From JBEKHI01 sp050012355 (GTDB taxonomy: Bacteria > Actinomycetota > Actinomycetes > Streptosporangiales > Streptosporangiaceae), in contig JBEKHI010000211.1 in the NCBI GenBank assembly GCA_050012355.1, forward strand, positions 1-14,058: 14,058 nt of DNA, written 5' to 3'. Position 1 is the first letter of the stretch; each line of letters begins with the position of its first letter. The translations under genes were made by a program, and so were the position numbers. Shown piece by piece: positions 1-6,597 of the stretch. The notes beneath the pieces were generated by a model. It saw only the letters and a list, made by a program, of their open reading frames with translations, did not search any database and was not told the DNA's origin.

Positions 1-109
1 ATGCGAGCTTTGTTCCGCAGGCGTGCTGCCCGCAGGGAGGGGCGACGAGCCGCAGGCGGGAAGTTGGCGACGGCGAGCGGGCCACGGGCAGGCTTACGCG
101 GCAGCGAAC

Positions 110-193
110 CACTTCTCCCGGGTTCGTGTACCTCGGCCACCGGAAATATCCTCATATGCACGGTCATCAAAGTGCGCTAACCCGGGAGAAGTG
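110..193. repeat. 15-bp perfect inverted repeat, arms 54 nt apart
   Basis: The arm CACTTCTCCCGGGTT at 110-124 is repeated as its exact reverse complement at 179-193. The 54-nt spacer contains an AT-rich patch around 147-158. Each arm also contains the small palindrome CCCGGG. The spacing is too wide for a normal intrinsic terminator. Two binding sites for one regulator, or the ends of a small degraded element, would fit. No gene lies between the arms. Confidence 0.6.
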
Positions 194-302
194 CCGCCAC
201 CCCTCACCGGCAGCCGCCAGGCCCCCGGCTGGTCCTGCACGTACGGGGTCACTGGTTCTGGTGATGCTGGTGTTACTTGAGTTGGGGGCGCGCAGGGCGC
301 CT

Positions 303-364
303 GTTCCTGGTGAGTGCAGCACCAGCCATGTAAGAGTCTGGTTGGTGCTGCACTCACCAGGAAC
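303..364. repeat. Long near-perfect hairpin (25-bp stem, 12-nt loop)
   Basis: Bases 303-327 pair with 340-364: 24 Watson-Crick pairs and one G-T (325/342), with loop ATGTAAGAGTCT at 328-339. No T-run follows. A stem this long and clean is not explained by any coding sequence. Possible roles are a bidirectional terminator without a U tract, the folded core of a small RNA, or a miniature transposon-like element. The sequence alone does not separate these. Confidence 0.75.
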
Positions 365-375
365 CCGGGGCCTTC

Positions 376-421
376 GGGGCACGGCGGGGGCTCCGGCGCG
401 GGGCACTGCGGGGGCTCCGGC
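376..421. repeat. 22-bp imperfect direct repeat
   Basis: The 22-bp unit at 376-397 recurs at 400-421 with one mismatch, a period of 24 bp. The unit is very GC-rich (GGGGCAC followed by a GCGGGGGCTCCGGC core). It is probably a small slippage duplication in non-coding DNA, and no function is evident. Confidence 0.5.
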
Positions 422-477
422 CGGGTCTCGCCGGGCAGCCGGAGTGGGTCGCGCGGTCCCGTCGCGCGGGGGGTTTG

Positions 478-595
478 CGGATGGTACAGACTAATTTGTA
501 ACAATCTTTACTTTTGATCTTGTTGTCTGTTGTCTGGGCAACTGCTGAATGCAAGACTAGGCCCCGACCACGCCCCACCTAACCCCCCTTGCATC
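478..595 (+). promoter_or_regulatory. Probable promoter region of the CUT1 transporter operon
   Basis: The local base composition falls sharply in AT content from about 485 to 555, in an otherwise GC-rich flank and just upstream of the first gene of an operon. It includes the short dyad TTGTAACAA (496-504) and a tandem TGTTGTC doublet (521-534). I could not match a convincing -35/-10 pair with standard spacing, so the promoter call rests on composition and position only. The dyad could be a regulator half-site arrangement. Confidence 0.35.
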
Positions 596-607
596 GAGGA
601 GAGGCGC

Positions 608-1873
608 ATGAGATCACGGCTGTTGGCCGCGGCTGCACTGGGCACCGCGGCGCTGGCCGCACTAGCGGGTTGCGGTTCCTCTGGCGGGACGGCCAGTTCG
701 GGATCAGGCAAAGTGACCATCTCGTTCTATGGCGCCGACTACGGAACAGGTGCAGCCAACACCACGACTAAGTACTGGGACGCGATCGCCACCGCTTTCC
801 ACCAGGCACACCCCAACATCACGGTGAACGTGCAGACGGTGGACTGGACCGACTTCCTGGTCAAGGCGCCCGCCATGATCCAGGCGCACCAGTACCCGGA
901 CATCCTCGAGGGCGAGCCCGCCCCGCAGTACGCGCAGTCGGACCTTATTTACCCGGTCTCGCAGGTCCTGGATTCGAGCACCGAGAGCAACCTGATCCAG
1001 AAGTTCCTCAACGACACCGATTACCAGGGCACGCCCTACGGCATCCCGTTCACGACCAGCACCCGGGCGCTGTACTACAACAAGAAGATCTTCGCGGCGG
1101 CAGGCATAAGCAGCCCGCCGAACACCTGGGCGGAACTCCAGTCCGACGCCGCCAAGATCAAGAACAAGGGCGACATCGGCTACGGCATGCCGCTCGGCTC
1201 GGAAGAGGCGCAGGCGGAGTTGCTGCTGTGGTTCCTCGGCAACGGCGGCGGTTACGTGAACAGCTCCGGCGCCTACGACATCAACAGCGCGCAGAACATC
1301 GCGACCCTCACCTTCATGAAGCAGCTCGCCGCCTCCGGCGACACCGAGCCGAACGTGGGCAGCACCGACCGCAAGACGGTCTGGGCCGAGTTCGCGGCGG
1401 GCAAGATCGGCATGGTGCTCGGCTCACCAGCGGTGATCCCGATCATCCAGGCGGCCGGCACGCTTACCTCGTCCGACTACGCGACCGCCCCGGTGCCCGG
1501 CAAGACCGGCGCGCTCACCAGCACGCTTGGCGTGCACGATGACATCGTTGTCTTCAAGAACGGTGACAGCTCGGCCAAGCTGGCCGCGATCAAGGAGTTC
1601 CTGGACTTCACCTACCAGGATCAGTACCAGCTCCAGTTCGACAACGAGTATGACCTGCTACCGGCCACGCAGAGCGCGGCCAAGACGATGGCCAGCCAGA
1701 ACGCGATGTTCGCGGCGTTCCTGAACAACATCTCGAGTTCGGTGAACTACCCGACCAACACCAACTGGGGCACTGTCGACAGCGCGATCGAGCAGCAGGT
1801 CGGCGCGGCTATCAACGGCAGCCCGAGCCAGGTGCTGAACACGCTCCAGCAAACGGCCTCCAGCGGATCGTGA
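608..1873 (+). CDS. CUT1-type ABC transporter substrate-binding lipoprotein
   Basis: Extracellular solute-binding protein family 1 (MalE-like), 421 aa, a normal length for the family. The start is ATG 608 because GAGGAGAGG (596-604) lies directly upstream and the protein then opens with a lipoprotein signal peptide: positive MRSR, a hydrophobic Ala/Leu stretch and the lipobox LAGC with Cys22. The in-frame ATG at 530 would bury this signal and is rejected. After the Cys comes a Gly/Ser linker, then a fold with motifs of the family such as YGIPFTTSTRALYYNKKIF and NTWAEL. It would bind its ligand outside the membrane and pass it to the two permeases encoded next. The stop overlaps the next start by 4 nt (GTGA). 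The substrate is not readable. CUT1 proteins usually take sugars, oligosaccharides or glycosides, but the neighbouring genes suggest a carboxylic or aromatic compound. Confidence 0.93.
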   Translation: MRSRLLAAAALGTAALAALAGCGSSGGTASSGSGKVTISFYGADYGTGAANTTTKYWDAIATAFHQAHPNITVNVQTVDWTDFLVKAPAMIQAHQYPDILEGEPAPQYAQSDLIYPVSQVLDSSTESNLIQKFLNDTDYQGTPYGIPFTTSTRALYYNKKIFAAAGISSPPNTWAELQSDAAKIKNKGDIGYGMPLGSEEAQAELLLWFLGNGGGYVNSSGAYDINSAQNIATLTFMKQLAASGDTEPNVGSTDRKTVWAEFAAGKIGMVLGSPAVIPIIQAAGTLTSSDYATAPVPGKTGALTSTLGVHDDIVVFKNGDSSAKLAAIKEFLDFTYQDQYQLQFDNEYDLLPATQSAAKTMASQNAMFAAFLNNISSSVNYPTNTNWGTVDSAIEQQVGAAINGSPSQVLNTLQQTASSGS

Positions 1874-2736
1874 AACGACTGACGCCGCTGGCGTGGACCG
1901 GCCCGGCAATCGCGCTGATCTGCCTAGTGGTCGTATATCCGATCGTGGTGATGTTCCAGACCTCGTTCCGGAACATCACCCCGCTCGGGATCGATGTGGG
2001 ATCCGCTGGCTTGAGCAACTTCAGCCAGGTCTTCGACAACCCCAACCTGCCCGGCATCCTGGTGCGCACCGTCATCTGGGTGGCGGCGGTGGTGGCGGTG
2101 ACCATGGCGATCTCACTCGGCCTGGCTCAGCTCTACAACCAGCGGTTCCCCGGGCGGCGTTTCGCGCGGTGGGCGATCATCGCTCCCTGGGCGGCGAGCG
2201 TGATGATGACCGCGCTCATCTTCCGCTGGATGCTGCAGCCCGGGTCCGGTGTCGTGTACCTGTTCCTGCACGACCTGGGCATCGTGAAGACGTTCAACGA
2301 GAACACGCCCGACTGGCTGGGCCAGCCCGACGTCGCGATGATCTGCATGATGGCGGTCGCGGTCTTCGTGTCGCTGCCGTTCACCACCTACGTGCTGCTC
2401 GCCGGGCTGCAGTCCATCCCCGGCGAGCTGTACGAGGCGGCCCGGGTCGACGGCTCGTCCCGCCGGTATACCTACCGGCACATCACGCTGCCGCTGCTGC
2501 GGTCGGCGTTCCTCATCGGAACCGTCATCAACCTGATGAACGTCTTCAACTCGTTCCCGATCATCTGGGAGATGACCCGGGGCGGCCCGGGTTACGAGAC
2601 CTCGACGAGCACGGTGTTCATGTACGACCTGAAGAGCACGTTCGTCGGACAGGCGGCCGCCATGTCGATCGTGAACTTCGGACTCGTCGTTCTGATAGTG
2701 CTGGCATTTCTGCGGGTGAACAGGAGAGTGTTTTGA
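1870..2736 (+). CDS. CUT1 ABC transporter permease, MalF/UgpA type
   Basis: Integral membrane subunit of 288 aa. It starts at GTG 1870, overlapping the SBP stop by 4 nt, which implies translational coupling. Several hydrophobic segments are visible, including about residues 9-30, 64-88, 97-118, 152-175 and one near the C-terminus. The cytoplasmic EAA loop that docks on the ATPase is clear: YEAARVDG at about 188-195, followed by the ITLPLLRS stretch. Together with the next gene it would form the heterodimeric channel. The 3' end contains the AGGAGAG that serves as ribosome binding site for that gene. The substrate is unknown. The family assignment is firm. Confidence 0.93.
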   Translation: MKRLTPLAWTGPAIALICLVVVYPIVVMFQTSFRNITPLGIDVGSAGLSNFSQVFDNPNLPGILVRTVIWVAAVVAVTMAISLGLAQLYNQRFPGRRFARWAIIAPWAASVMMTALIFRWMLQPGSGVVYLFLHDLGIVKTFNENTPDWLGQPDVAMICMMAVAVFVSLPFTTYVLLAGLQSIPGELYEAARVDGSSRRYTYRHITLPLLRSAFLIGTVINLMNVFNSFPIIWEMTRGGPGYETSTSTVFMYDLKSTFVGQAAAMSIVNFGLVVLIVLAFLRVNRRVF

Positions 2737-3629
2737 CCGCGGTCAGCAACCCCGTGCGACGGCCCCCCGCAGCAGTCAGCGCCGAGGCGAAGACAGCGCG
2801 GAGACTGCCGTCGATCAAGACCGCGATCGTCGCCGCCGTGGCGTACGTGATCGCGGTGATCTTCCTGCTCCCCTACCTGGAGATGCTGGTCACCGCGGTC
2901 CGGCCAAACAGCGAGCTGTATAACCCCGGCTACCTGCCCACCCACTTCGCCTGGTCGAATCTGGTGAACATGTGGGGCTCGGCCTACGGGATCACCGCCA
3001 GCCTGATCACCAGCATCGAGATCGCCGGCGGAGCGACGATACTGGTGCTGATCGTCGCCCTCCCCGCCGCTTACTACACCTCGCGGCACCGGTTCCGCGG
3101 CCGCGGCGCGTTCCTGCTCCTGGTGCTGGCCACCCAGATGCTGCAGCCGACCGCGCTGATCATCGGCATCTACCAGGAGTTCATCAAGCTGCACCTGCTC
3201 AGCTTCGACCCGGTGTGGTCGCTGATCCTCGTCAACTCCGGCTTCAACCTGGCGTTCGCGATCTGGATACTCAACGCCTACATCAGCTCGATCCCGGTCG
3301 AGCTGGAGGAAGCCGCGATGACCGACGGGTCCACCCAGCTGGGCGCGCTGCGGCGGATCACGATCCCGCTCGCCATGCCGGGCGTGGTGACCGCGCTGAT
3401 CTTCACGTTCATCGCGGCGTGGAACGAGTTCATCACCGCGCTGACGCTCGTCAACAACAACAGCGAGTACCCGCTGACCGTGCGGATGGACTCGTTCATC
3501 GGGGCGTACACGGTGGATTGGCAGCACCTGTTCGGCGCGTCGGTGGTCGCCACGATCCCGGTCTTCATCCTGTTCGCGCTGATCGAAGGCCGGGTGACCA
3601 GCGGTTTGACCGCTGGCGGCATCAAGTAA
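2733..3629 (+). CDS. CUT1 ABC transporter permease, MalG/UgpE type
   Basis: Second channel subunit, 298 aa. I chose TTG 2733 because it overlaps the previous stop (TTGA) and has AGGAG at 2722-2726 with 6 nt spacing. The open frame extends far upstream to 1893, but that part is an out-of-frame shadow of the first permease. A basic cytoplasmic tail of about 28 residues precedes the first membrane segment (IVAAVAYVIAVIFLLPYL). The EAA loop is LEEAAMTDG at about residues 191-199, followed by ITIPLAMPGV. No ATPase gene accompanies the SBP and the two permeases. Actinobacterial CUT1 operons commonly rely on a shared MsiK-type ATPase encoded elsewhere, and I infer the same here. The operon ends with this gene. 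Confidence 0.92.
   Translation: MTAVSNPVRRPPAAVSAEAKTARRLPSIKTAIVAAVAYVIAVIFLLPYLEMLVTAVRPNSELYNPGYLPTHFAWSNLVNMWGSAYGITASLITSIEIAGGATILVLIVALPAAYYTSRHRFRGRGAFLLLVLATQMLQPTALIIGIYQEFIKLHLLSFDPVWSLILVNSGFNLAFAIWILNAYISSIPVELEEAAMTDGSTQLGALRRITIPLAMPGVVTALIFTFIAAWNEFITALTLVNNNSEYPLTVRMDSFIGAYTVDWQHLFGASVVATIPVFILFALIEGRVTSGLTAGGIK
3598..3616 (+). terminator. Small stem-loop at the end of the permease gene (weak terminator candidate)
   Basis: CCAGCGGT (3598-3605) and ACCGCTGG (3609-3616) are perfect complements with a TTG loop, ending 13 nt before the last base of the permease gene. No T-run follows. It may slow transcription or protect the 3' end of the transporter mRNA. It lies within coding sequence, so it could also be chance. 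Confidence 0.3.
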
Positions 3630-3648
3630 GCCCAAGATCAGAAAACCA

Positions 3649-3676
3649 TTGACACCTCGCTGACGCCCTCTATATG
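3649..3676 (+). promoter_or_regulatory. Sigma70-like promoter for the catabolic operon
   Basis: TTGACA at 3649-3654 is a perfect -35 consensus. TATATG at 3671-3676 serves as -10 with a 16-nt spacer. It is in the only sizeable gap (228 nt) before the seven-gene operon beginning at 3858. The predicted start of transcription falls near 3683, inside the palindrome at 3678-3691, so a bound repressor would block the promoter. Confidence 0.65.
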
Positions 3677-3677
3677 G

Positions 3678-3691
3678 TGCTGTATACAGCA
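3678..3691. promoter_or_regulatory. 14-bp palindromic operator, GntR/FCD-like
   Basis: TGCTGTATACAGCA is a perfect 14-bp palindrome placed directly after the -10 box, over the expected transcription start. The TGTATACA core resembles operators of FCD-type GntR repressors, which often control acid and aromatic catabolism. That family assignment is inference. No regulator gene lies in the window, so the protein would be encoded elsewhere. Confidence 0.6.
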
Positions 3692-3706
3692 GTTCACAAT
3701 GGTATG

Positions 3707-3718
3707 CAGAACGTTCTG
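3707..3718. promoter_or_regulatory. 12-bp palindrome, LacI-like operator candidate
   Basis: CAGAACGTTCTG is a perfect 12-bp palindrome, 15 nt after the first palindrome. The central AACGTT with a CpG at the axis is the form seen in many LacI-family operators. It differs in sequence from the neighbouring palindrome, which suggests a second regulator. Both would lie in the 5' untranslated region or at the transcription start. Confidence 0.45.
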
Positions 3719-3747
3719 TGCTCGATGGTGAGGAGAACGCGGACCTG

Positions 3748-3798
3748 ATGACCCAGTTGTCCCCGCATCCGAACTCATCGCTGTTTCGCCACCCCTGA
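3748..3798 (+). CDS. Possible 16-residue leader peptide
   Basis: A short frame ATG 3748 to TGA 3798 encodes MTQLSPHPNSSLFRHP. A GAGGAG sequence sits at 3730-3735, 12 nt upstream, longer than ideal spacing. It lies in the leader between the promoter and the first gene of the operon. No run of a single amino acid suggests classic attenuation. It may be a chance frame, and the GAGGAG may simply be left over. Reported because a strong ribosome-binding-like sequence otherwise has no partner. Confidence 0.18.
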   Translation: MTQLSPHPNSSLFRHP

Positions 3799-3857
3799 CG
3801 GCTGATTATCCCGACCCGCGCGGCGTCGGTAGCTCCGCCATGCCCGGAAGGCGCTTC

Positions 3858-4688
3858 ATGTTTGACATCCACCCTCATGTGATCAGCAAGGACACCGAGA
3901 AGTACCCGATCGCGCCGCTTGGCGGTAAGCGGTCGGCGTGGTCGCTGGAAAGACCGGCCGACGTCGATGAGCTCCTGGCCGAGATGGACGCCGCCGACAT
4001 AAAACGCGCGGCCGTGGTGCAGTCGGCGACGACCTACGGCAACGACAACAGCTACCTGGCCGACATCGTCGACCAGCACCGGGACCGGCTCACGGGAGTG
4101 TGCACCGTCGATCTCGTGGCCCCGGACGCGGTTGAGCGGCTCAAGTACTGGCTCGAGGACCGCGGGCTGGCCGGCATCCGGCTGTTCACTTCGGGGTCGA
4201 CCATGACCCACCAGGCCGACTGGATGAACGCCGCCGAAACCTACCCGGCCTGGGAGTACCTGAACCGGACCCGGTATCCGGTCTGCGTCCAGATGCGCCC
4301 GCCGGGGATTCCCATGCTGCGCGACGTGCTGGCCCGCTTCCCCGAGCTGCGGATCGTCGTCGACAACGCGGCCCGGGTGGAGATGACAGAAAGCGGGATG
4401 CGGCCGCTGTTCGAGCTGGCCGGAGCCGGCGAGGTCTACGTCAAGGTCACCACCAACACGCTGCGCCGGGCCGCCAAGGAGCCAGCCAACGAAACGGGCT
4501 TCATGCGCGCCCTGATCGGTGCCTTCGGCTCGGAGCGGGTCGCGTGGGGCTCGGACTTCCCGGCGATGGCGGGCACCATGACCGAGTTCGCCGCTCTGGC
4601 GCGAGCGTCAGTGGCCGAACTGTCAGAACGTGACCAGATCAACTTTTTCGAAAACACGGCAAGCGCCCTGTACCCGGAGGTCTCATGA
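3858..4688 (+). CDS. Amidohydrolase A (PF04909 / LigI-like), variant active site
   Basis: Cytosolic TIM-barrel amidohydrolase of 276 aa, related to 2-pyrone-4,6-dicarboxylate lactonase and the ACMSD-type decarboxylases. I prefer ATG 3858 over 3840: GGAAGG at 3846-3851 fits it, and the product MFDIHPHVIS then aligns with the paralogue at 6482. Visible motifs are HxH (His5, His7), GIRLF (Arg108), VYVK and WGSDFP (Asp233, the usual catalytic Asp). The usual His of the DHxxR motif is Asn170 here (DNAAR), so one conserved active-site ligand is missing. Its paralogue keeps that His but loses the Asp. It is the first gene of the operon and its stop overlaps the next start (ATGA). The reaction is not known; lactonase or decarboxylase are the main options. 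Confidence 0.85.
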   Translation: MFDIHPHVISKDTEKYPIAPLGGKRSAWSLERPADVDELLAEMDAADIKRAAVVQSATTYGNDNSYLADIVDQHRDRLTGVCTVDLVAPDAVERLKYWLEDRGLAGIRLFTSGSTMTHQADWMNAAETYPAWEYLNRTRYPVCVQMRPPGIPMLRDVLARFPELRIVVDNAARVEMTESGMRPLFELAGAGEVYVKVTTNTLRRAAKEPANETGFMRALIGAFGSERVAWGSDFPAMAGTMTEFAALARASVAELSERDQINFFENTASALYPEVS

Positions 4689-5548
4689 CAGAGCTGACGA
4701 TCGTGGTCGGTGACTACCCGCACACCAAGCCGCTGCGCGATGGGCGCGTCACCAGTGACTTGATCAGCCTGAAGTTCATCGACTACGACCCGGTGAGCGA
4801 CGCCTTCGACACCACGGTGCGCGAGCAGCGGTTCGACGTGTCCGAGCTGGCGGTCGGCGCCTATCTGCAGGCCCGGGCGGCGGGCAAGCCGCTCACGCTG
4901 CTGCCGGTCGTCGTGGTCGGCGGTTTCCACCACGGCCGGCTGTTCTACCTGCCCGAGCACGGGACGGTGCGTCCAGGAGACCTGCCGGGCAAGAAGGTCG
5001 CAATCCGGTCCTACAGCCAGACGACCCCGCTCTGGATCCGCGGCATCCTGGCCGATCAGTACGGCGTGGACTCCGACGACATCACCTGGGTGACGCTCGA
5101 GGACTCGCACGCCGGCGAGTACCACGATCCGCCGAATACCGAACGCGCGCCGGAGGGCTCGAAGCTAATCCAGCTTCTCCAAGACCAGAAGGTAGTGGTC
5201 GCGGCGCTCGGCAAGAACGGCGCGCCGGGCACCGCGACCGTCATCGAAGACGTCCAGGCCGCGGAGGCCGAGTTCTACGACCGGTTCAAGACCACCGGCA
5301 TCAACCACATGGTCTGCGTCCGCGACGACATCGCGGCCGACGAGCAGCTGACCCGGGAGCTGCTGCGGATGTTCACCGAGGCGCACACCCTCGCTGGGCG
5401 AGGAGACGACAAAGACCCGATCCGCGAAGGCGTGCCCGCGGTGCGCACCGCGCTGGAGCTGGCCATCGGCTACGCCCACCGCCAGCACCTCATCCCGCCC
5501 GAGCCCACCGTGGACTCGCTGTTCCCCTCGTACCTGGAGACGCAGTGA
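4685..5548 (+). CDS. 4,5-dihydroxyphthalate decarboxylase-like protein 1
   Basis: A 287-aa protein of the Pht5 / 4,5-dihydroxyphthalate decarboxylase-like family, whose fold is that of a periplasmic binding protein. Family features are the start TIVVGDYPHTKPLRDGRV, the FDVSELAVGAYL segment, PGKKVAIRSYSQTTPLWIRGILADQYGV, and a Glu/Asp-containing stretch after it. No signal peptide or lipobox is present, so it should be cytosolic and an enzyme rather than a transporter receptor. GGAGG at 4676-4680 precedes ATG 4685, which overlaps the previous stop by 4 nt. Pht5 of pseudomonads converts 4,5-dihydroxyphthalate to protocatechuate; whether this protein uses the same substrate is inference. It is a divergent paralogue of the next gene. 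Confidence 0.75.
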   Translation: MTELTIVVGDYPHTKPLRDGRVTSDLISLKFIDYDPVSDAFDTTVREQRFDVSELAVGAYLQARAAGKPLTLLPVVVVGGFHHGRLFYLPEHGTVRPGDLPGKKVAIRSYSQTTPLWIRGILADQYGVDSDDITWVTLEDSHAGEYHDPPNTERAPEGSKLIQLLQDQKVVVAALGKNGAPGTATVIEDVQAAEAEFYDRFKTTGINHMVCVRDDIAADEQLTRELLRMFTEAHTLAGRGDDKDPIREGVPAVRTALELAIGYAHRQHLIPPEPTVDSLFPSYLETQ

Positions 5549-6597
5549 CGAAGAAAACCGTCGTGGTCGGCGATTACCCCTACACCCAGTCGATCCGTGA
5601 TGGCAGCGTCCCGTGGCTTGAGCCCATCGAGGTGCAGCCGCTCATCGCGGCCTTCCGGCGGATGATCAGGGGCCTGGAGTTCGACGTCTGTGAAGTGGCC
5701 ATCACGACGTACCTGTCGGCCCGCGAGGCGGGTATCCCGATCACCGCGATCCCGGTGTTCCTGAACAGGAAGTTCCATCACTCCGACATCGTCTGCCGCG
5801 GCGGCAGCGGGATCACGACCCCGAAGGAGATCGAGGGCCATCGGGCCGGTATCCGCGCCTACTCGGTGACGACCGGAGTGTGGGCTCGCGGCATCCTCGC
5901 CGACCAGTTCGGCGTCGACATCTCCAAGGTGACCTGGATCGTCGACGACGAGGAGCACGTCCAGTCGCTGAAGCTGCCGGACAACGTGGTGCACGCCCCG
6001 GCGGGCACTTCCGTCGCGGCCATGTTCAAAGATGGTGGCGTCGACATCGCCCTTACCGGCAACGCGGGTATCGGCCGCACCGGCCCGCCCGGCGCCGGCT
6101 GGGAGCAGCCCGCGAGCGCTCCCCCGGAGGCATACCGGCTGCTCGCGGACGCCGATCGGCTACAGGCGCAGTGGTACCAGAGCACCGGCTGCTACCCGAT
6201 TCACGGCGTCGTCACCCTGAAGACGGACGCGGTGGACCGAGCACAGGAGCTCTTCGACGTCTTCACCGAGGCCAAGCAGGACTTCCTGAAGCGGCTCGAC
6301 GACCCGGCCGACACCGACAAGACCGTCGTCCGCTACCGCCAGCAGCGCGAGCTCGTGGGTGACGATCCGCTGCCGTTCGGGATCGAGGCGAACCGCCAGA
6401 GCATCGACGGCATCATCAGGTTCGCGCACGAGCAGGGCTTGCTGAAGAACAGGCCGGCCGCCGAGGAGGTATTCGCGATCGATGCGTTATATCGACATCC
6501 ACACGCACGTCATCTCCGCCGACACCAGCGAGTACCCGCTCGCGCCGCTGGGCGGAAAGCAATCGACCTGGTCCGCAGAGCGCCCGACGTCGGGTGA
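5545..6597 (+). CDS. 4,5-dihydroxyphthalate decarboxylase-like protein 2, with an aberrant C-terminal tail
   Basis: Second Pht5-like protein, 350 aa from GTG 5545, which overlaps the previous stop (GTGA). It opens with VVVGDYPYTQSIRDGSV and carries FDVCEVAITTYLSAREAGI and GVWARGILADQFGV, matching its neighbour and the family. No signal peptide. The family-like C-terminus ends near FAIDALYR at about residue 315. The remaining 30-odd residues are Arg/His-rich and are encoded in a frame overlapping the first 116 nt of amidohydrolase B. The neighbour ends 25 residues after its equivalent AHRQHL motif, so this tail is probably a by-product of a lost stop codon or a sequencing indel near 6480. Two adjacent members may act as a heteromer or on two successive acids. 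Confidence 0.72.
   Translation: MTKKTVVVGDYPYTQSIRDGSVPWLEPIEVQPLIAAFRRMIRGLEFDVCEVAITTYLSAREAGIPITAIPVFLNRKFHHSDIVCRGGSGITTPKEIEGHRAGIRAYSVTTGVWARGILADQFGVDISKVTWIVDDEEHVQSLKLPDNVVHAPAGTSVAAMFKDGGVDIALTGNAGIGRTGPPGAGWEQPASAPPEAYRLLADADRLQAQWYQSTGCYPIHGVVTLKTDAVDRAQELFDVFTEAKQDFLKRLDDPADTDKTVVRYRQQRELVGDDPLPFGIEANRQSIDGIIRFAHEQGLLKNRPAAEEVFAIDALYRHPHARHLRRHQRVPARAAGRKAIDLVRRAPDVG

Larger units (their letters stand above)
1..607. other. Non-coding left flank, no supported gene
   Basis: I find no convincing gene in this stretch. Open frames on both strands are short, rich in Arg/Pro/Gly, lack a ribosome binding site and overlap one another, which is typical of chance frames in GC-rich DNA. A frame open from base 1 to a stop at 178-180 is Arg-rich and does not look coding. 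It could be the tail of a gene starting outside the window, but nothing supports that. The stretch holds the repeats and hairpin listed separately, and an AT-rich segment at about 480-560 that stands out from the surrounding GC-rich sequence and probably carries the promoter for the gene at 608. Confidence 0.6.

Noticed and set aside
530..607. Longer start for the first SBP
   Set aside because: It would add 26 residues before the lipoprotein signal peptide and has no ribosome binding site; ATG 608 has one.
1..607. Short ORFs on both strands of the left flank
   Set aside because: They overlap each other, cross the hairpin, and lack ribosome binding sites and recognisable domains.
1893..2732. 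Upstream extension of the second permease frame
   Set aside because: It overlaps the whole first permease out of frame and encodes Arg-rich sequence. The TTG at 2733 with its own ribosome binding site and stop overlap is the natural start.
2592..4211. 539-codon open frame on the minus strand
   Set aside because: It spans the end of one permease gene, all of another, the promoter region and part of amidohydrolase A. Its product is His/Asp/Arg/Gly-rich with no recognisable domain, as expected for the antisense of GC-rich genes.
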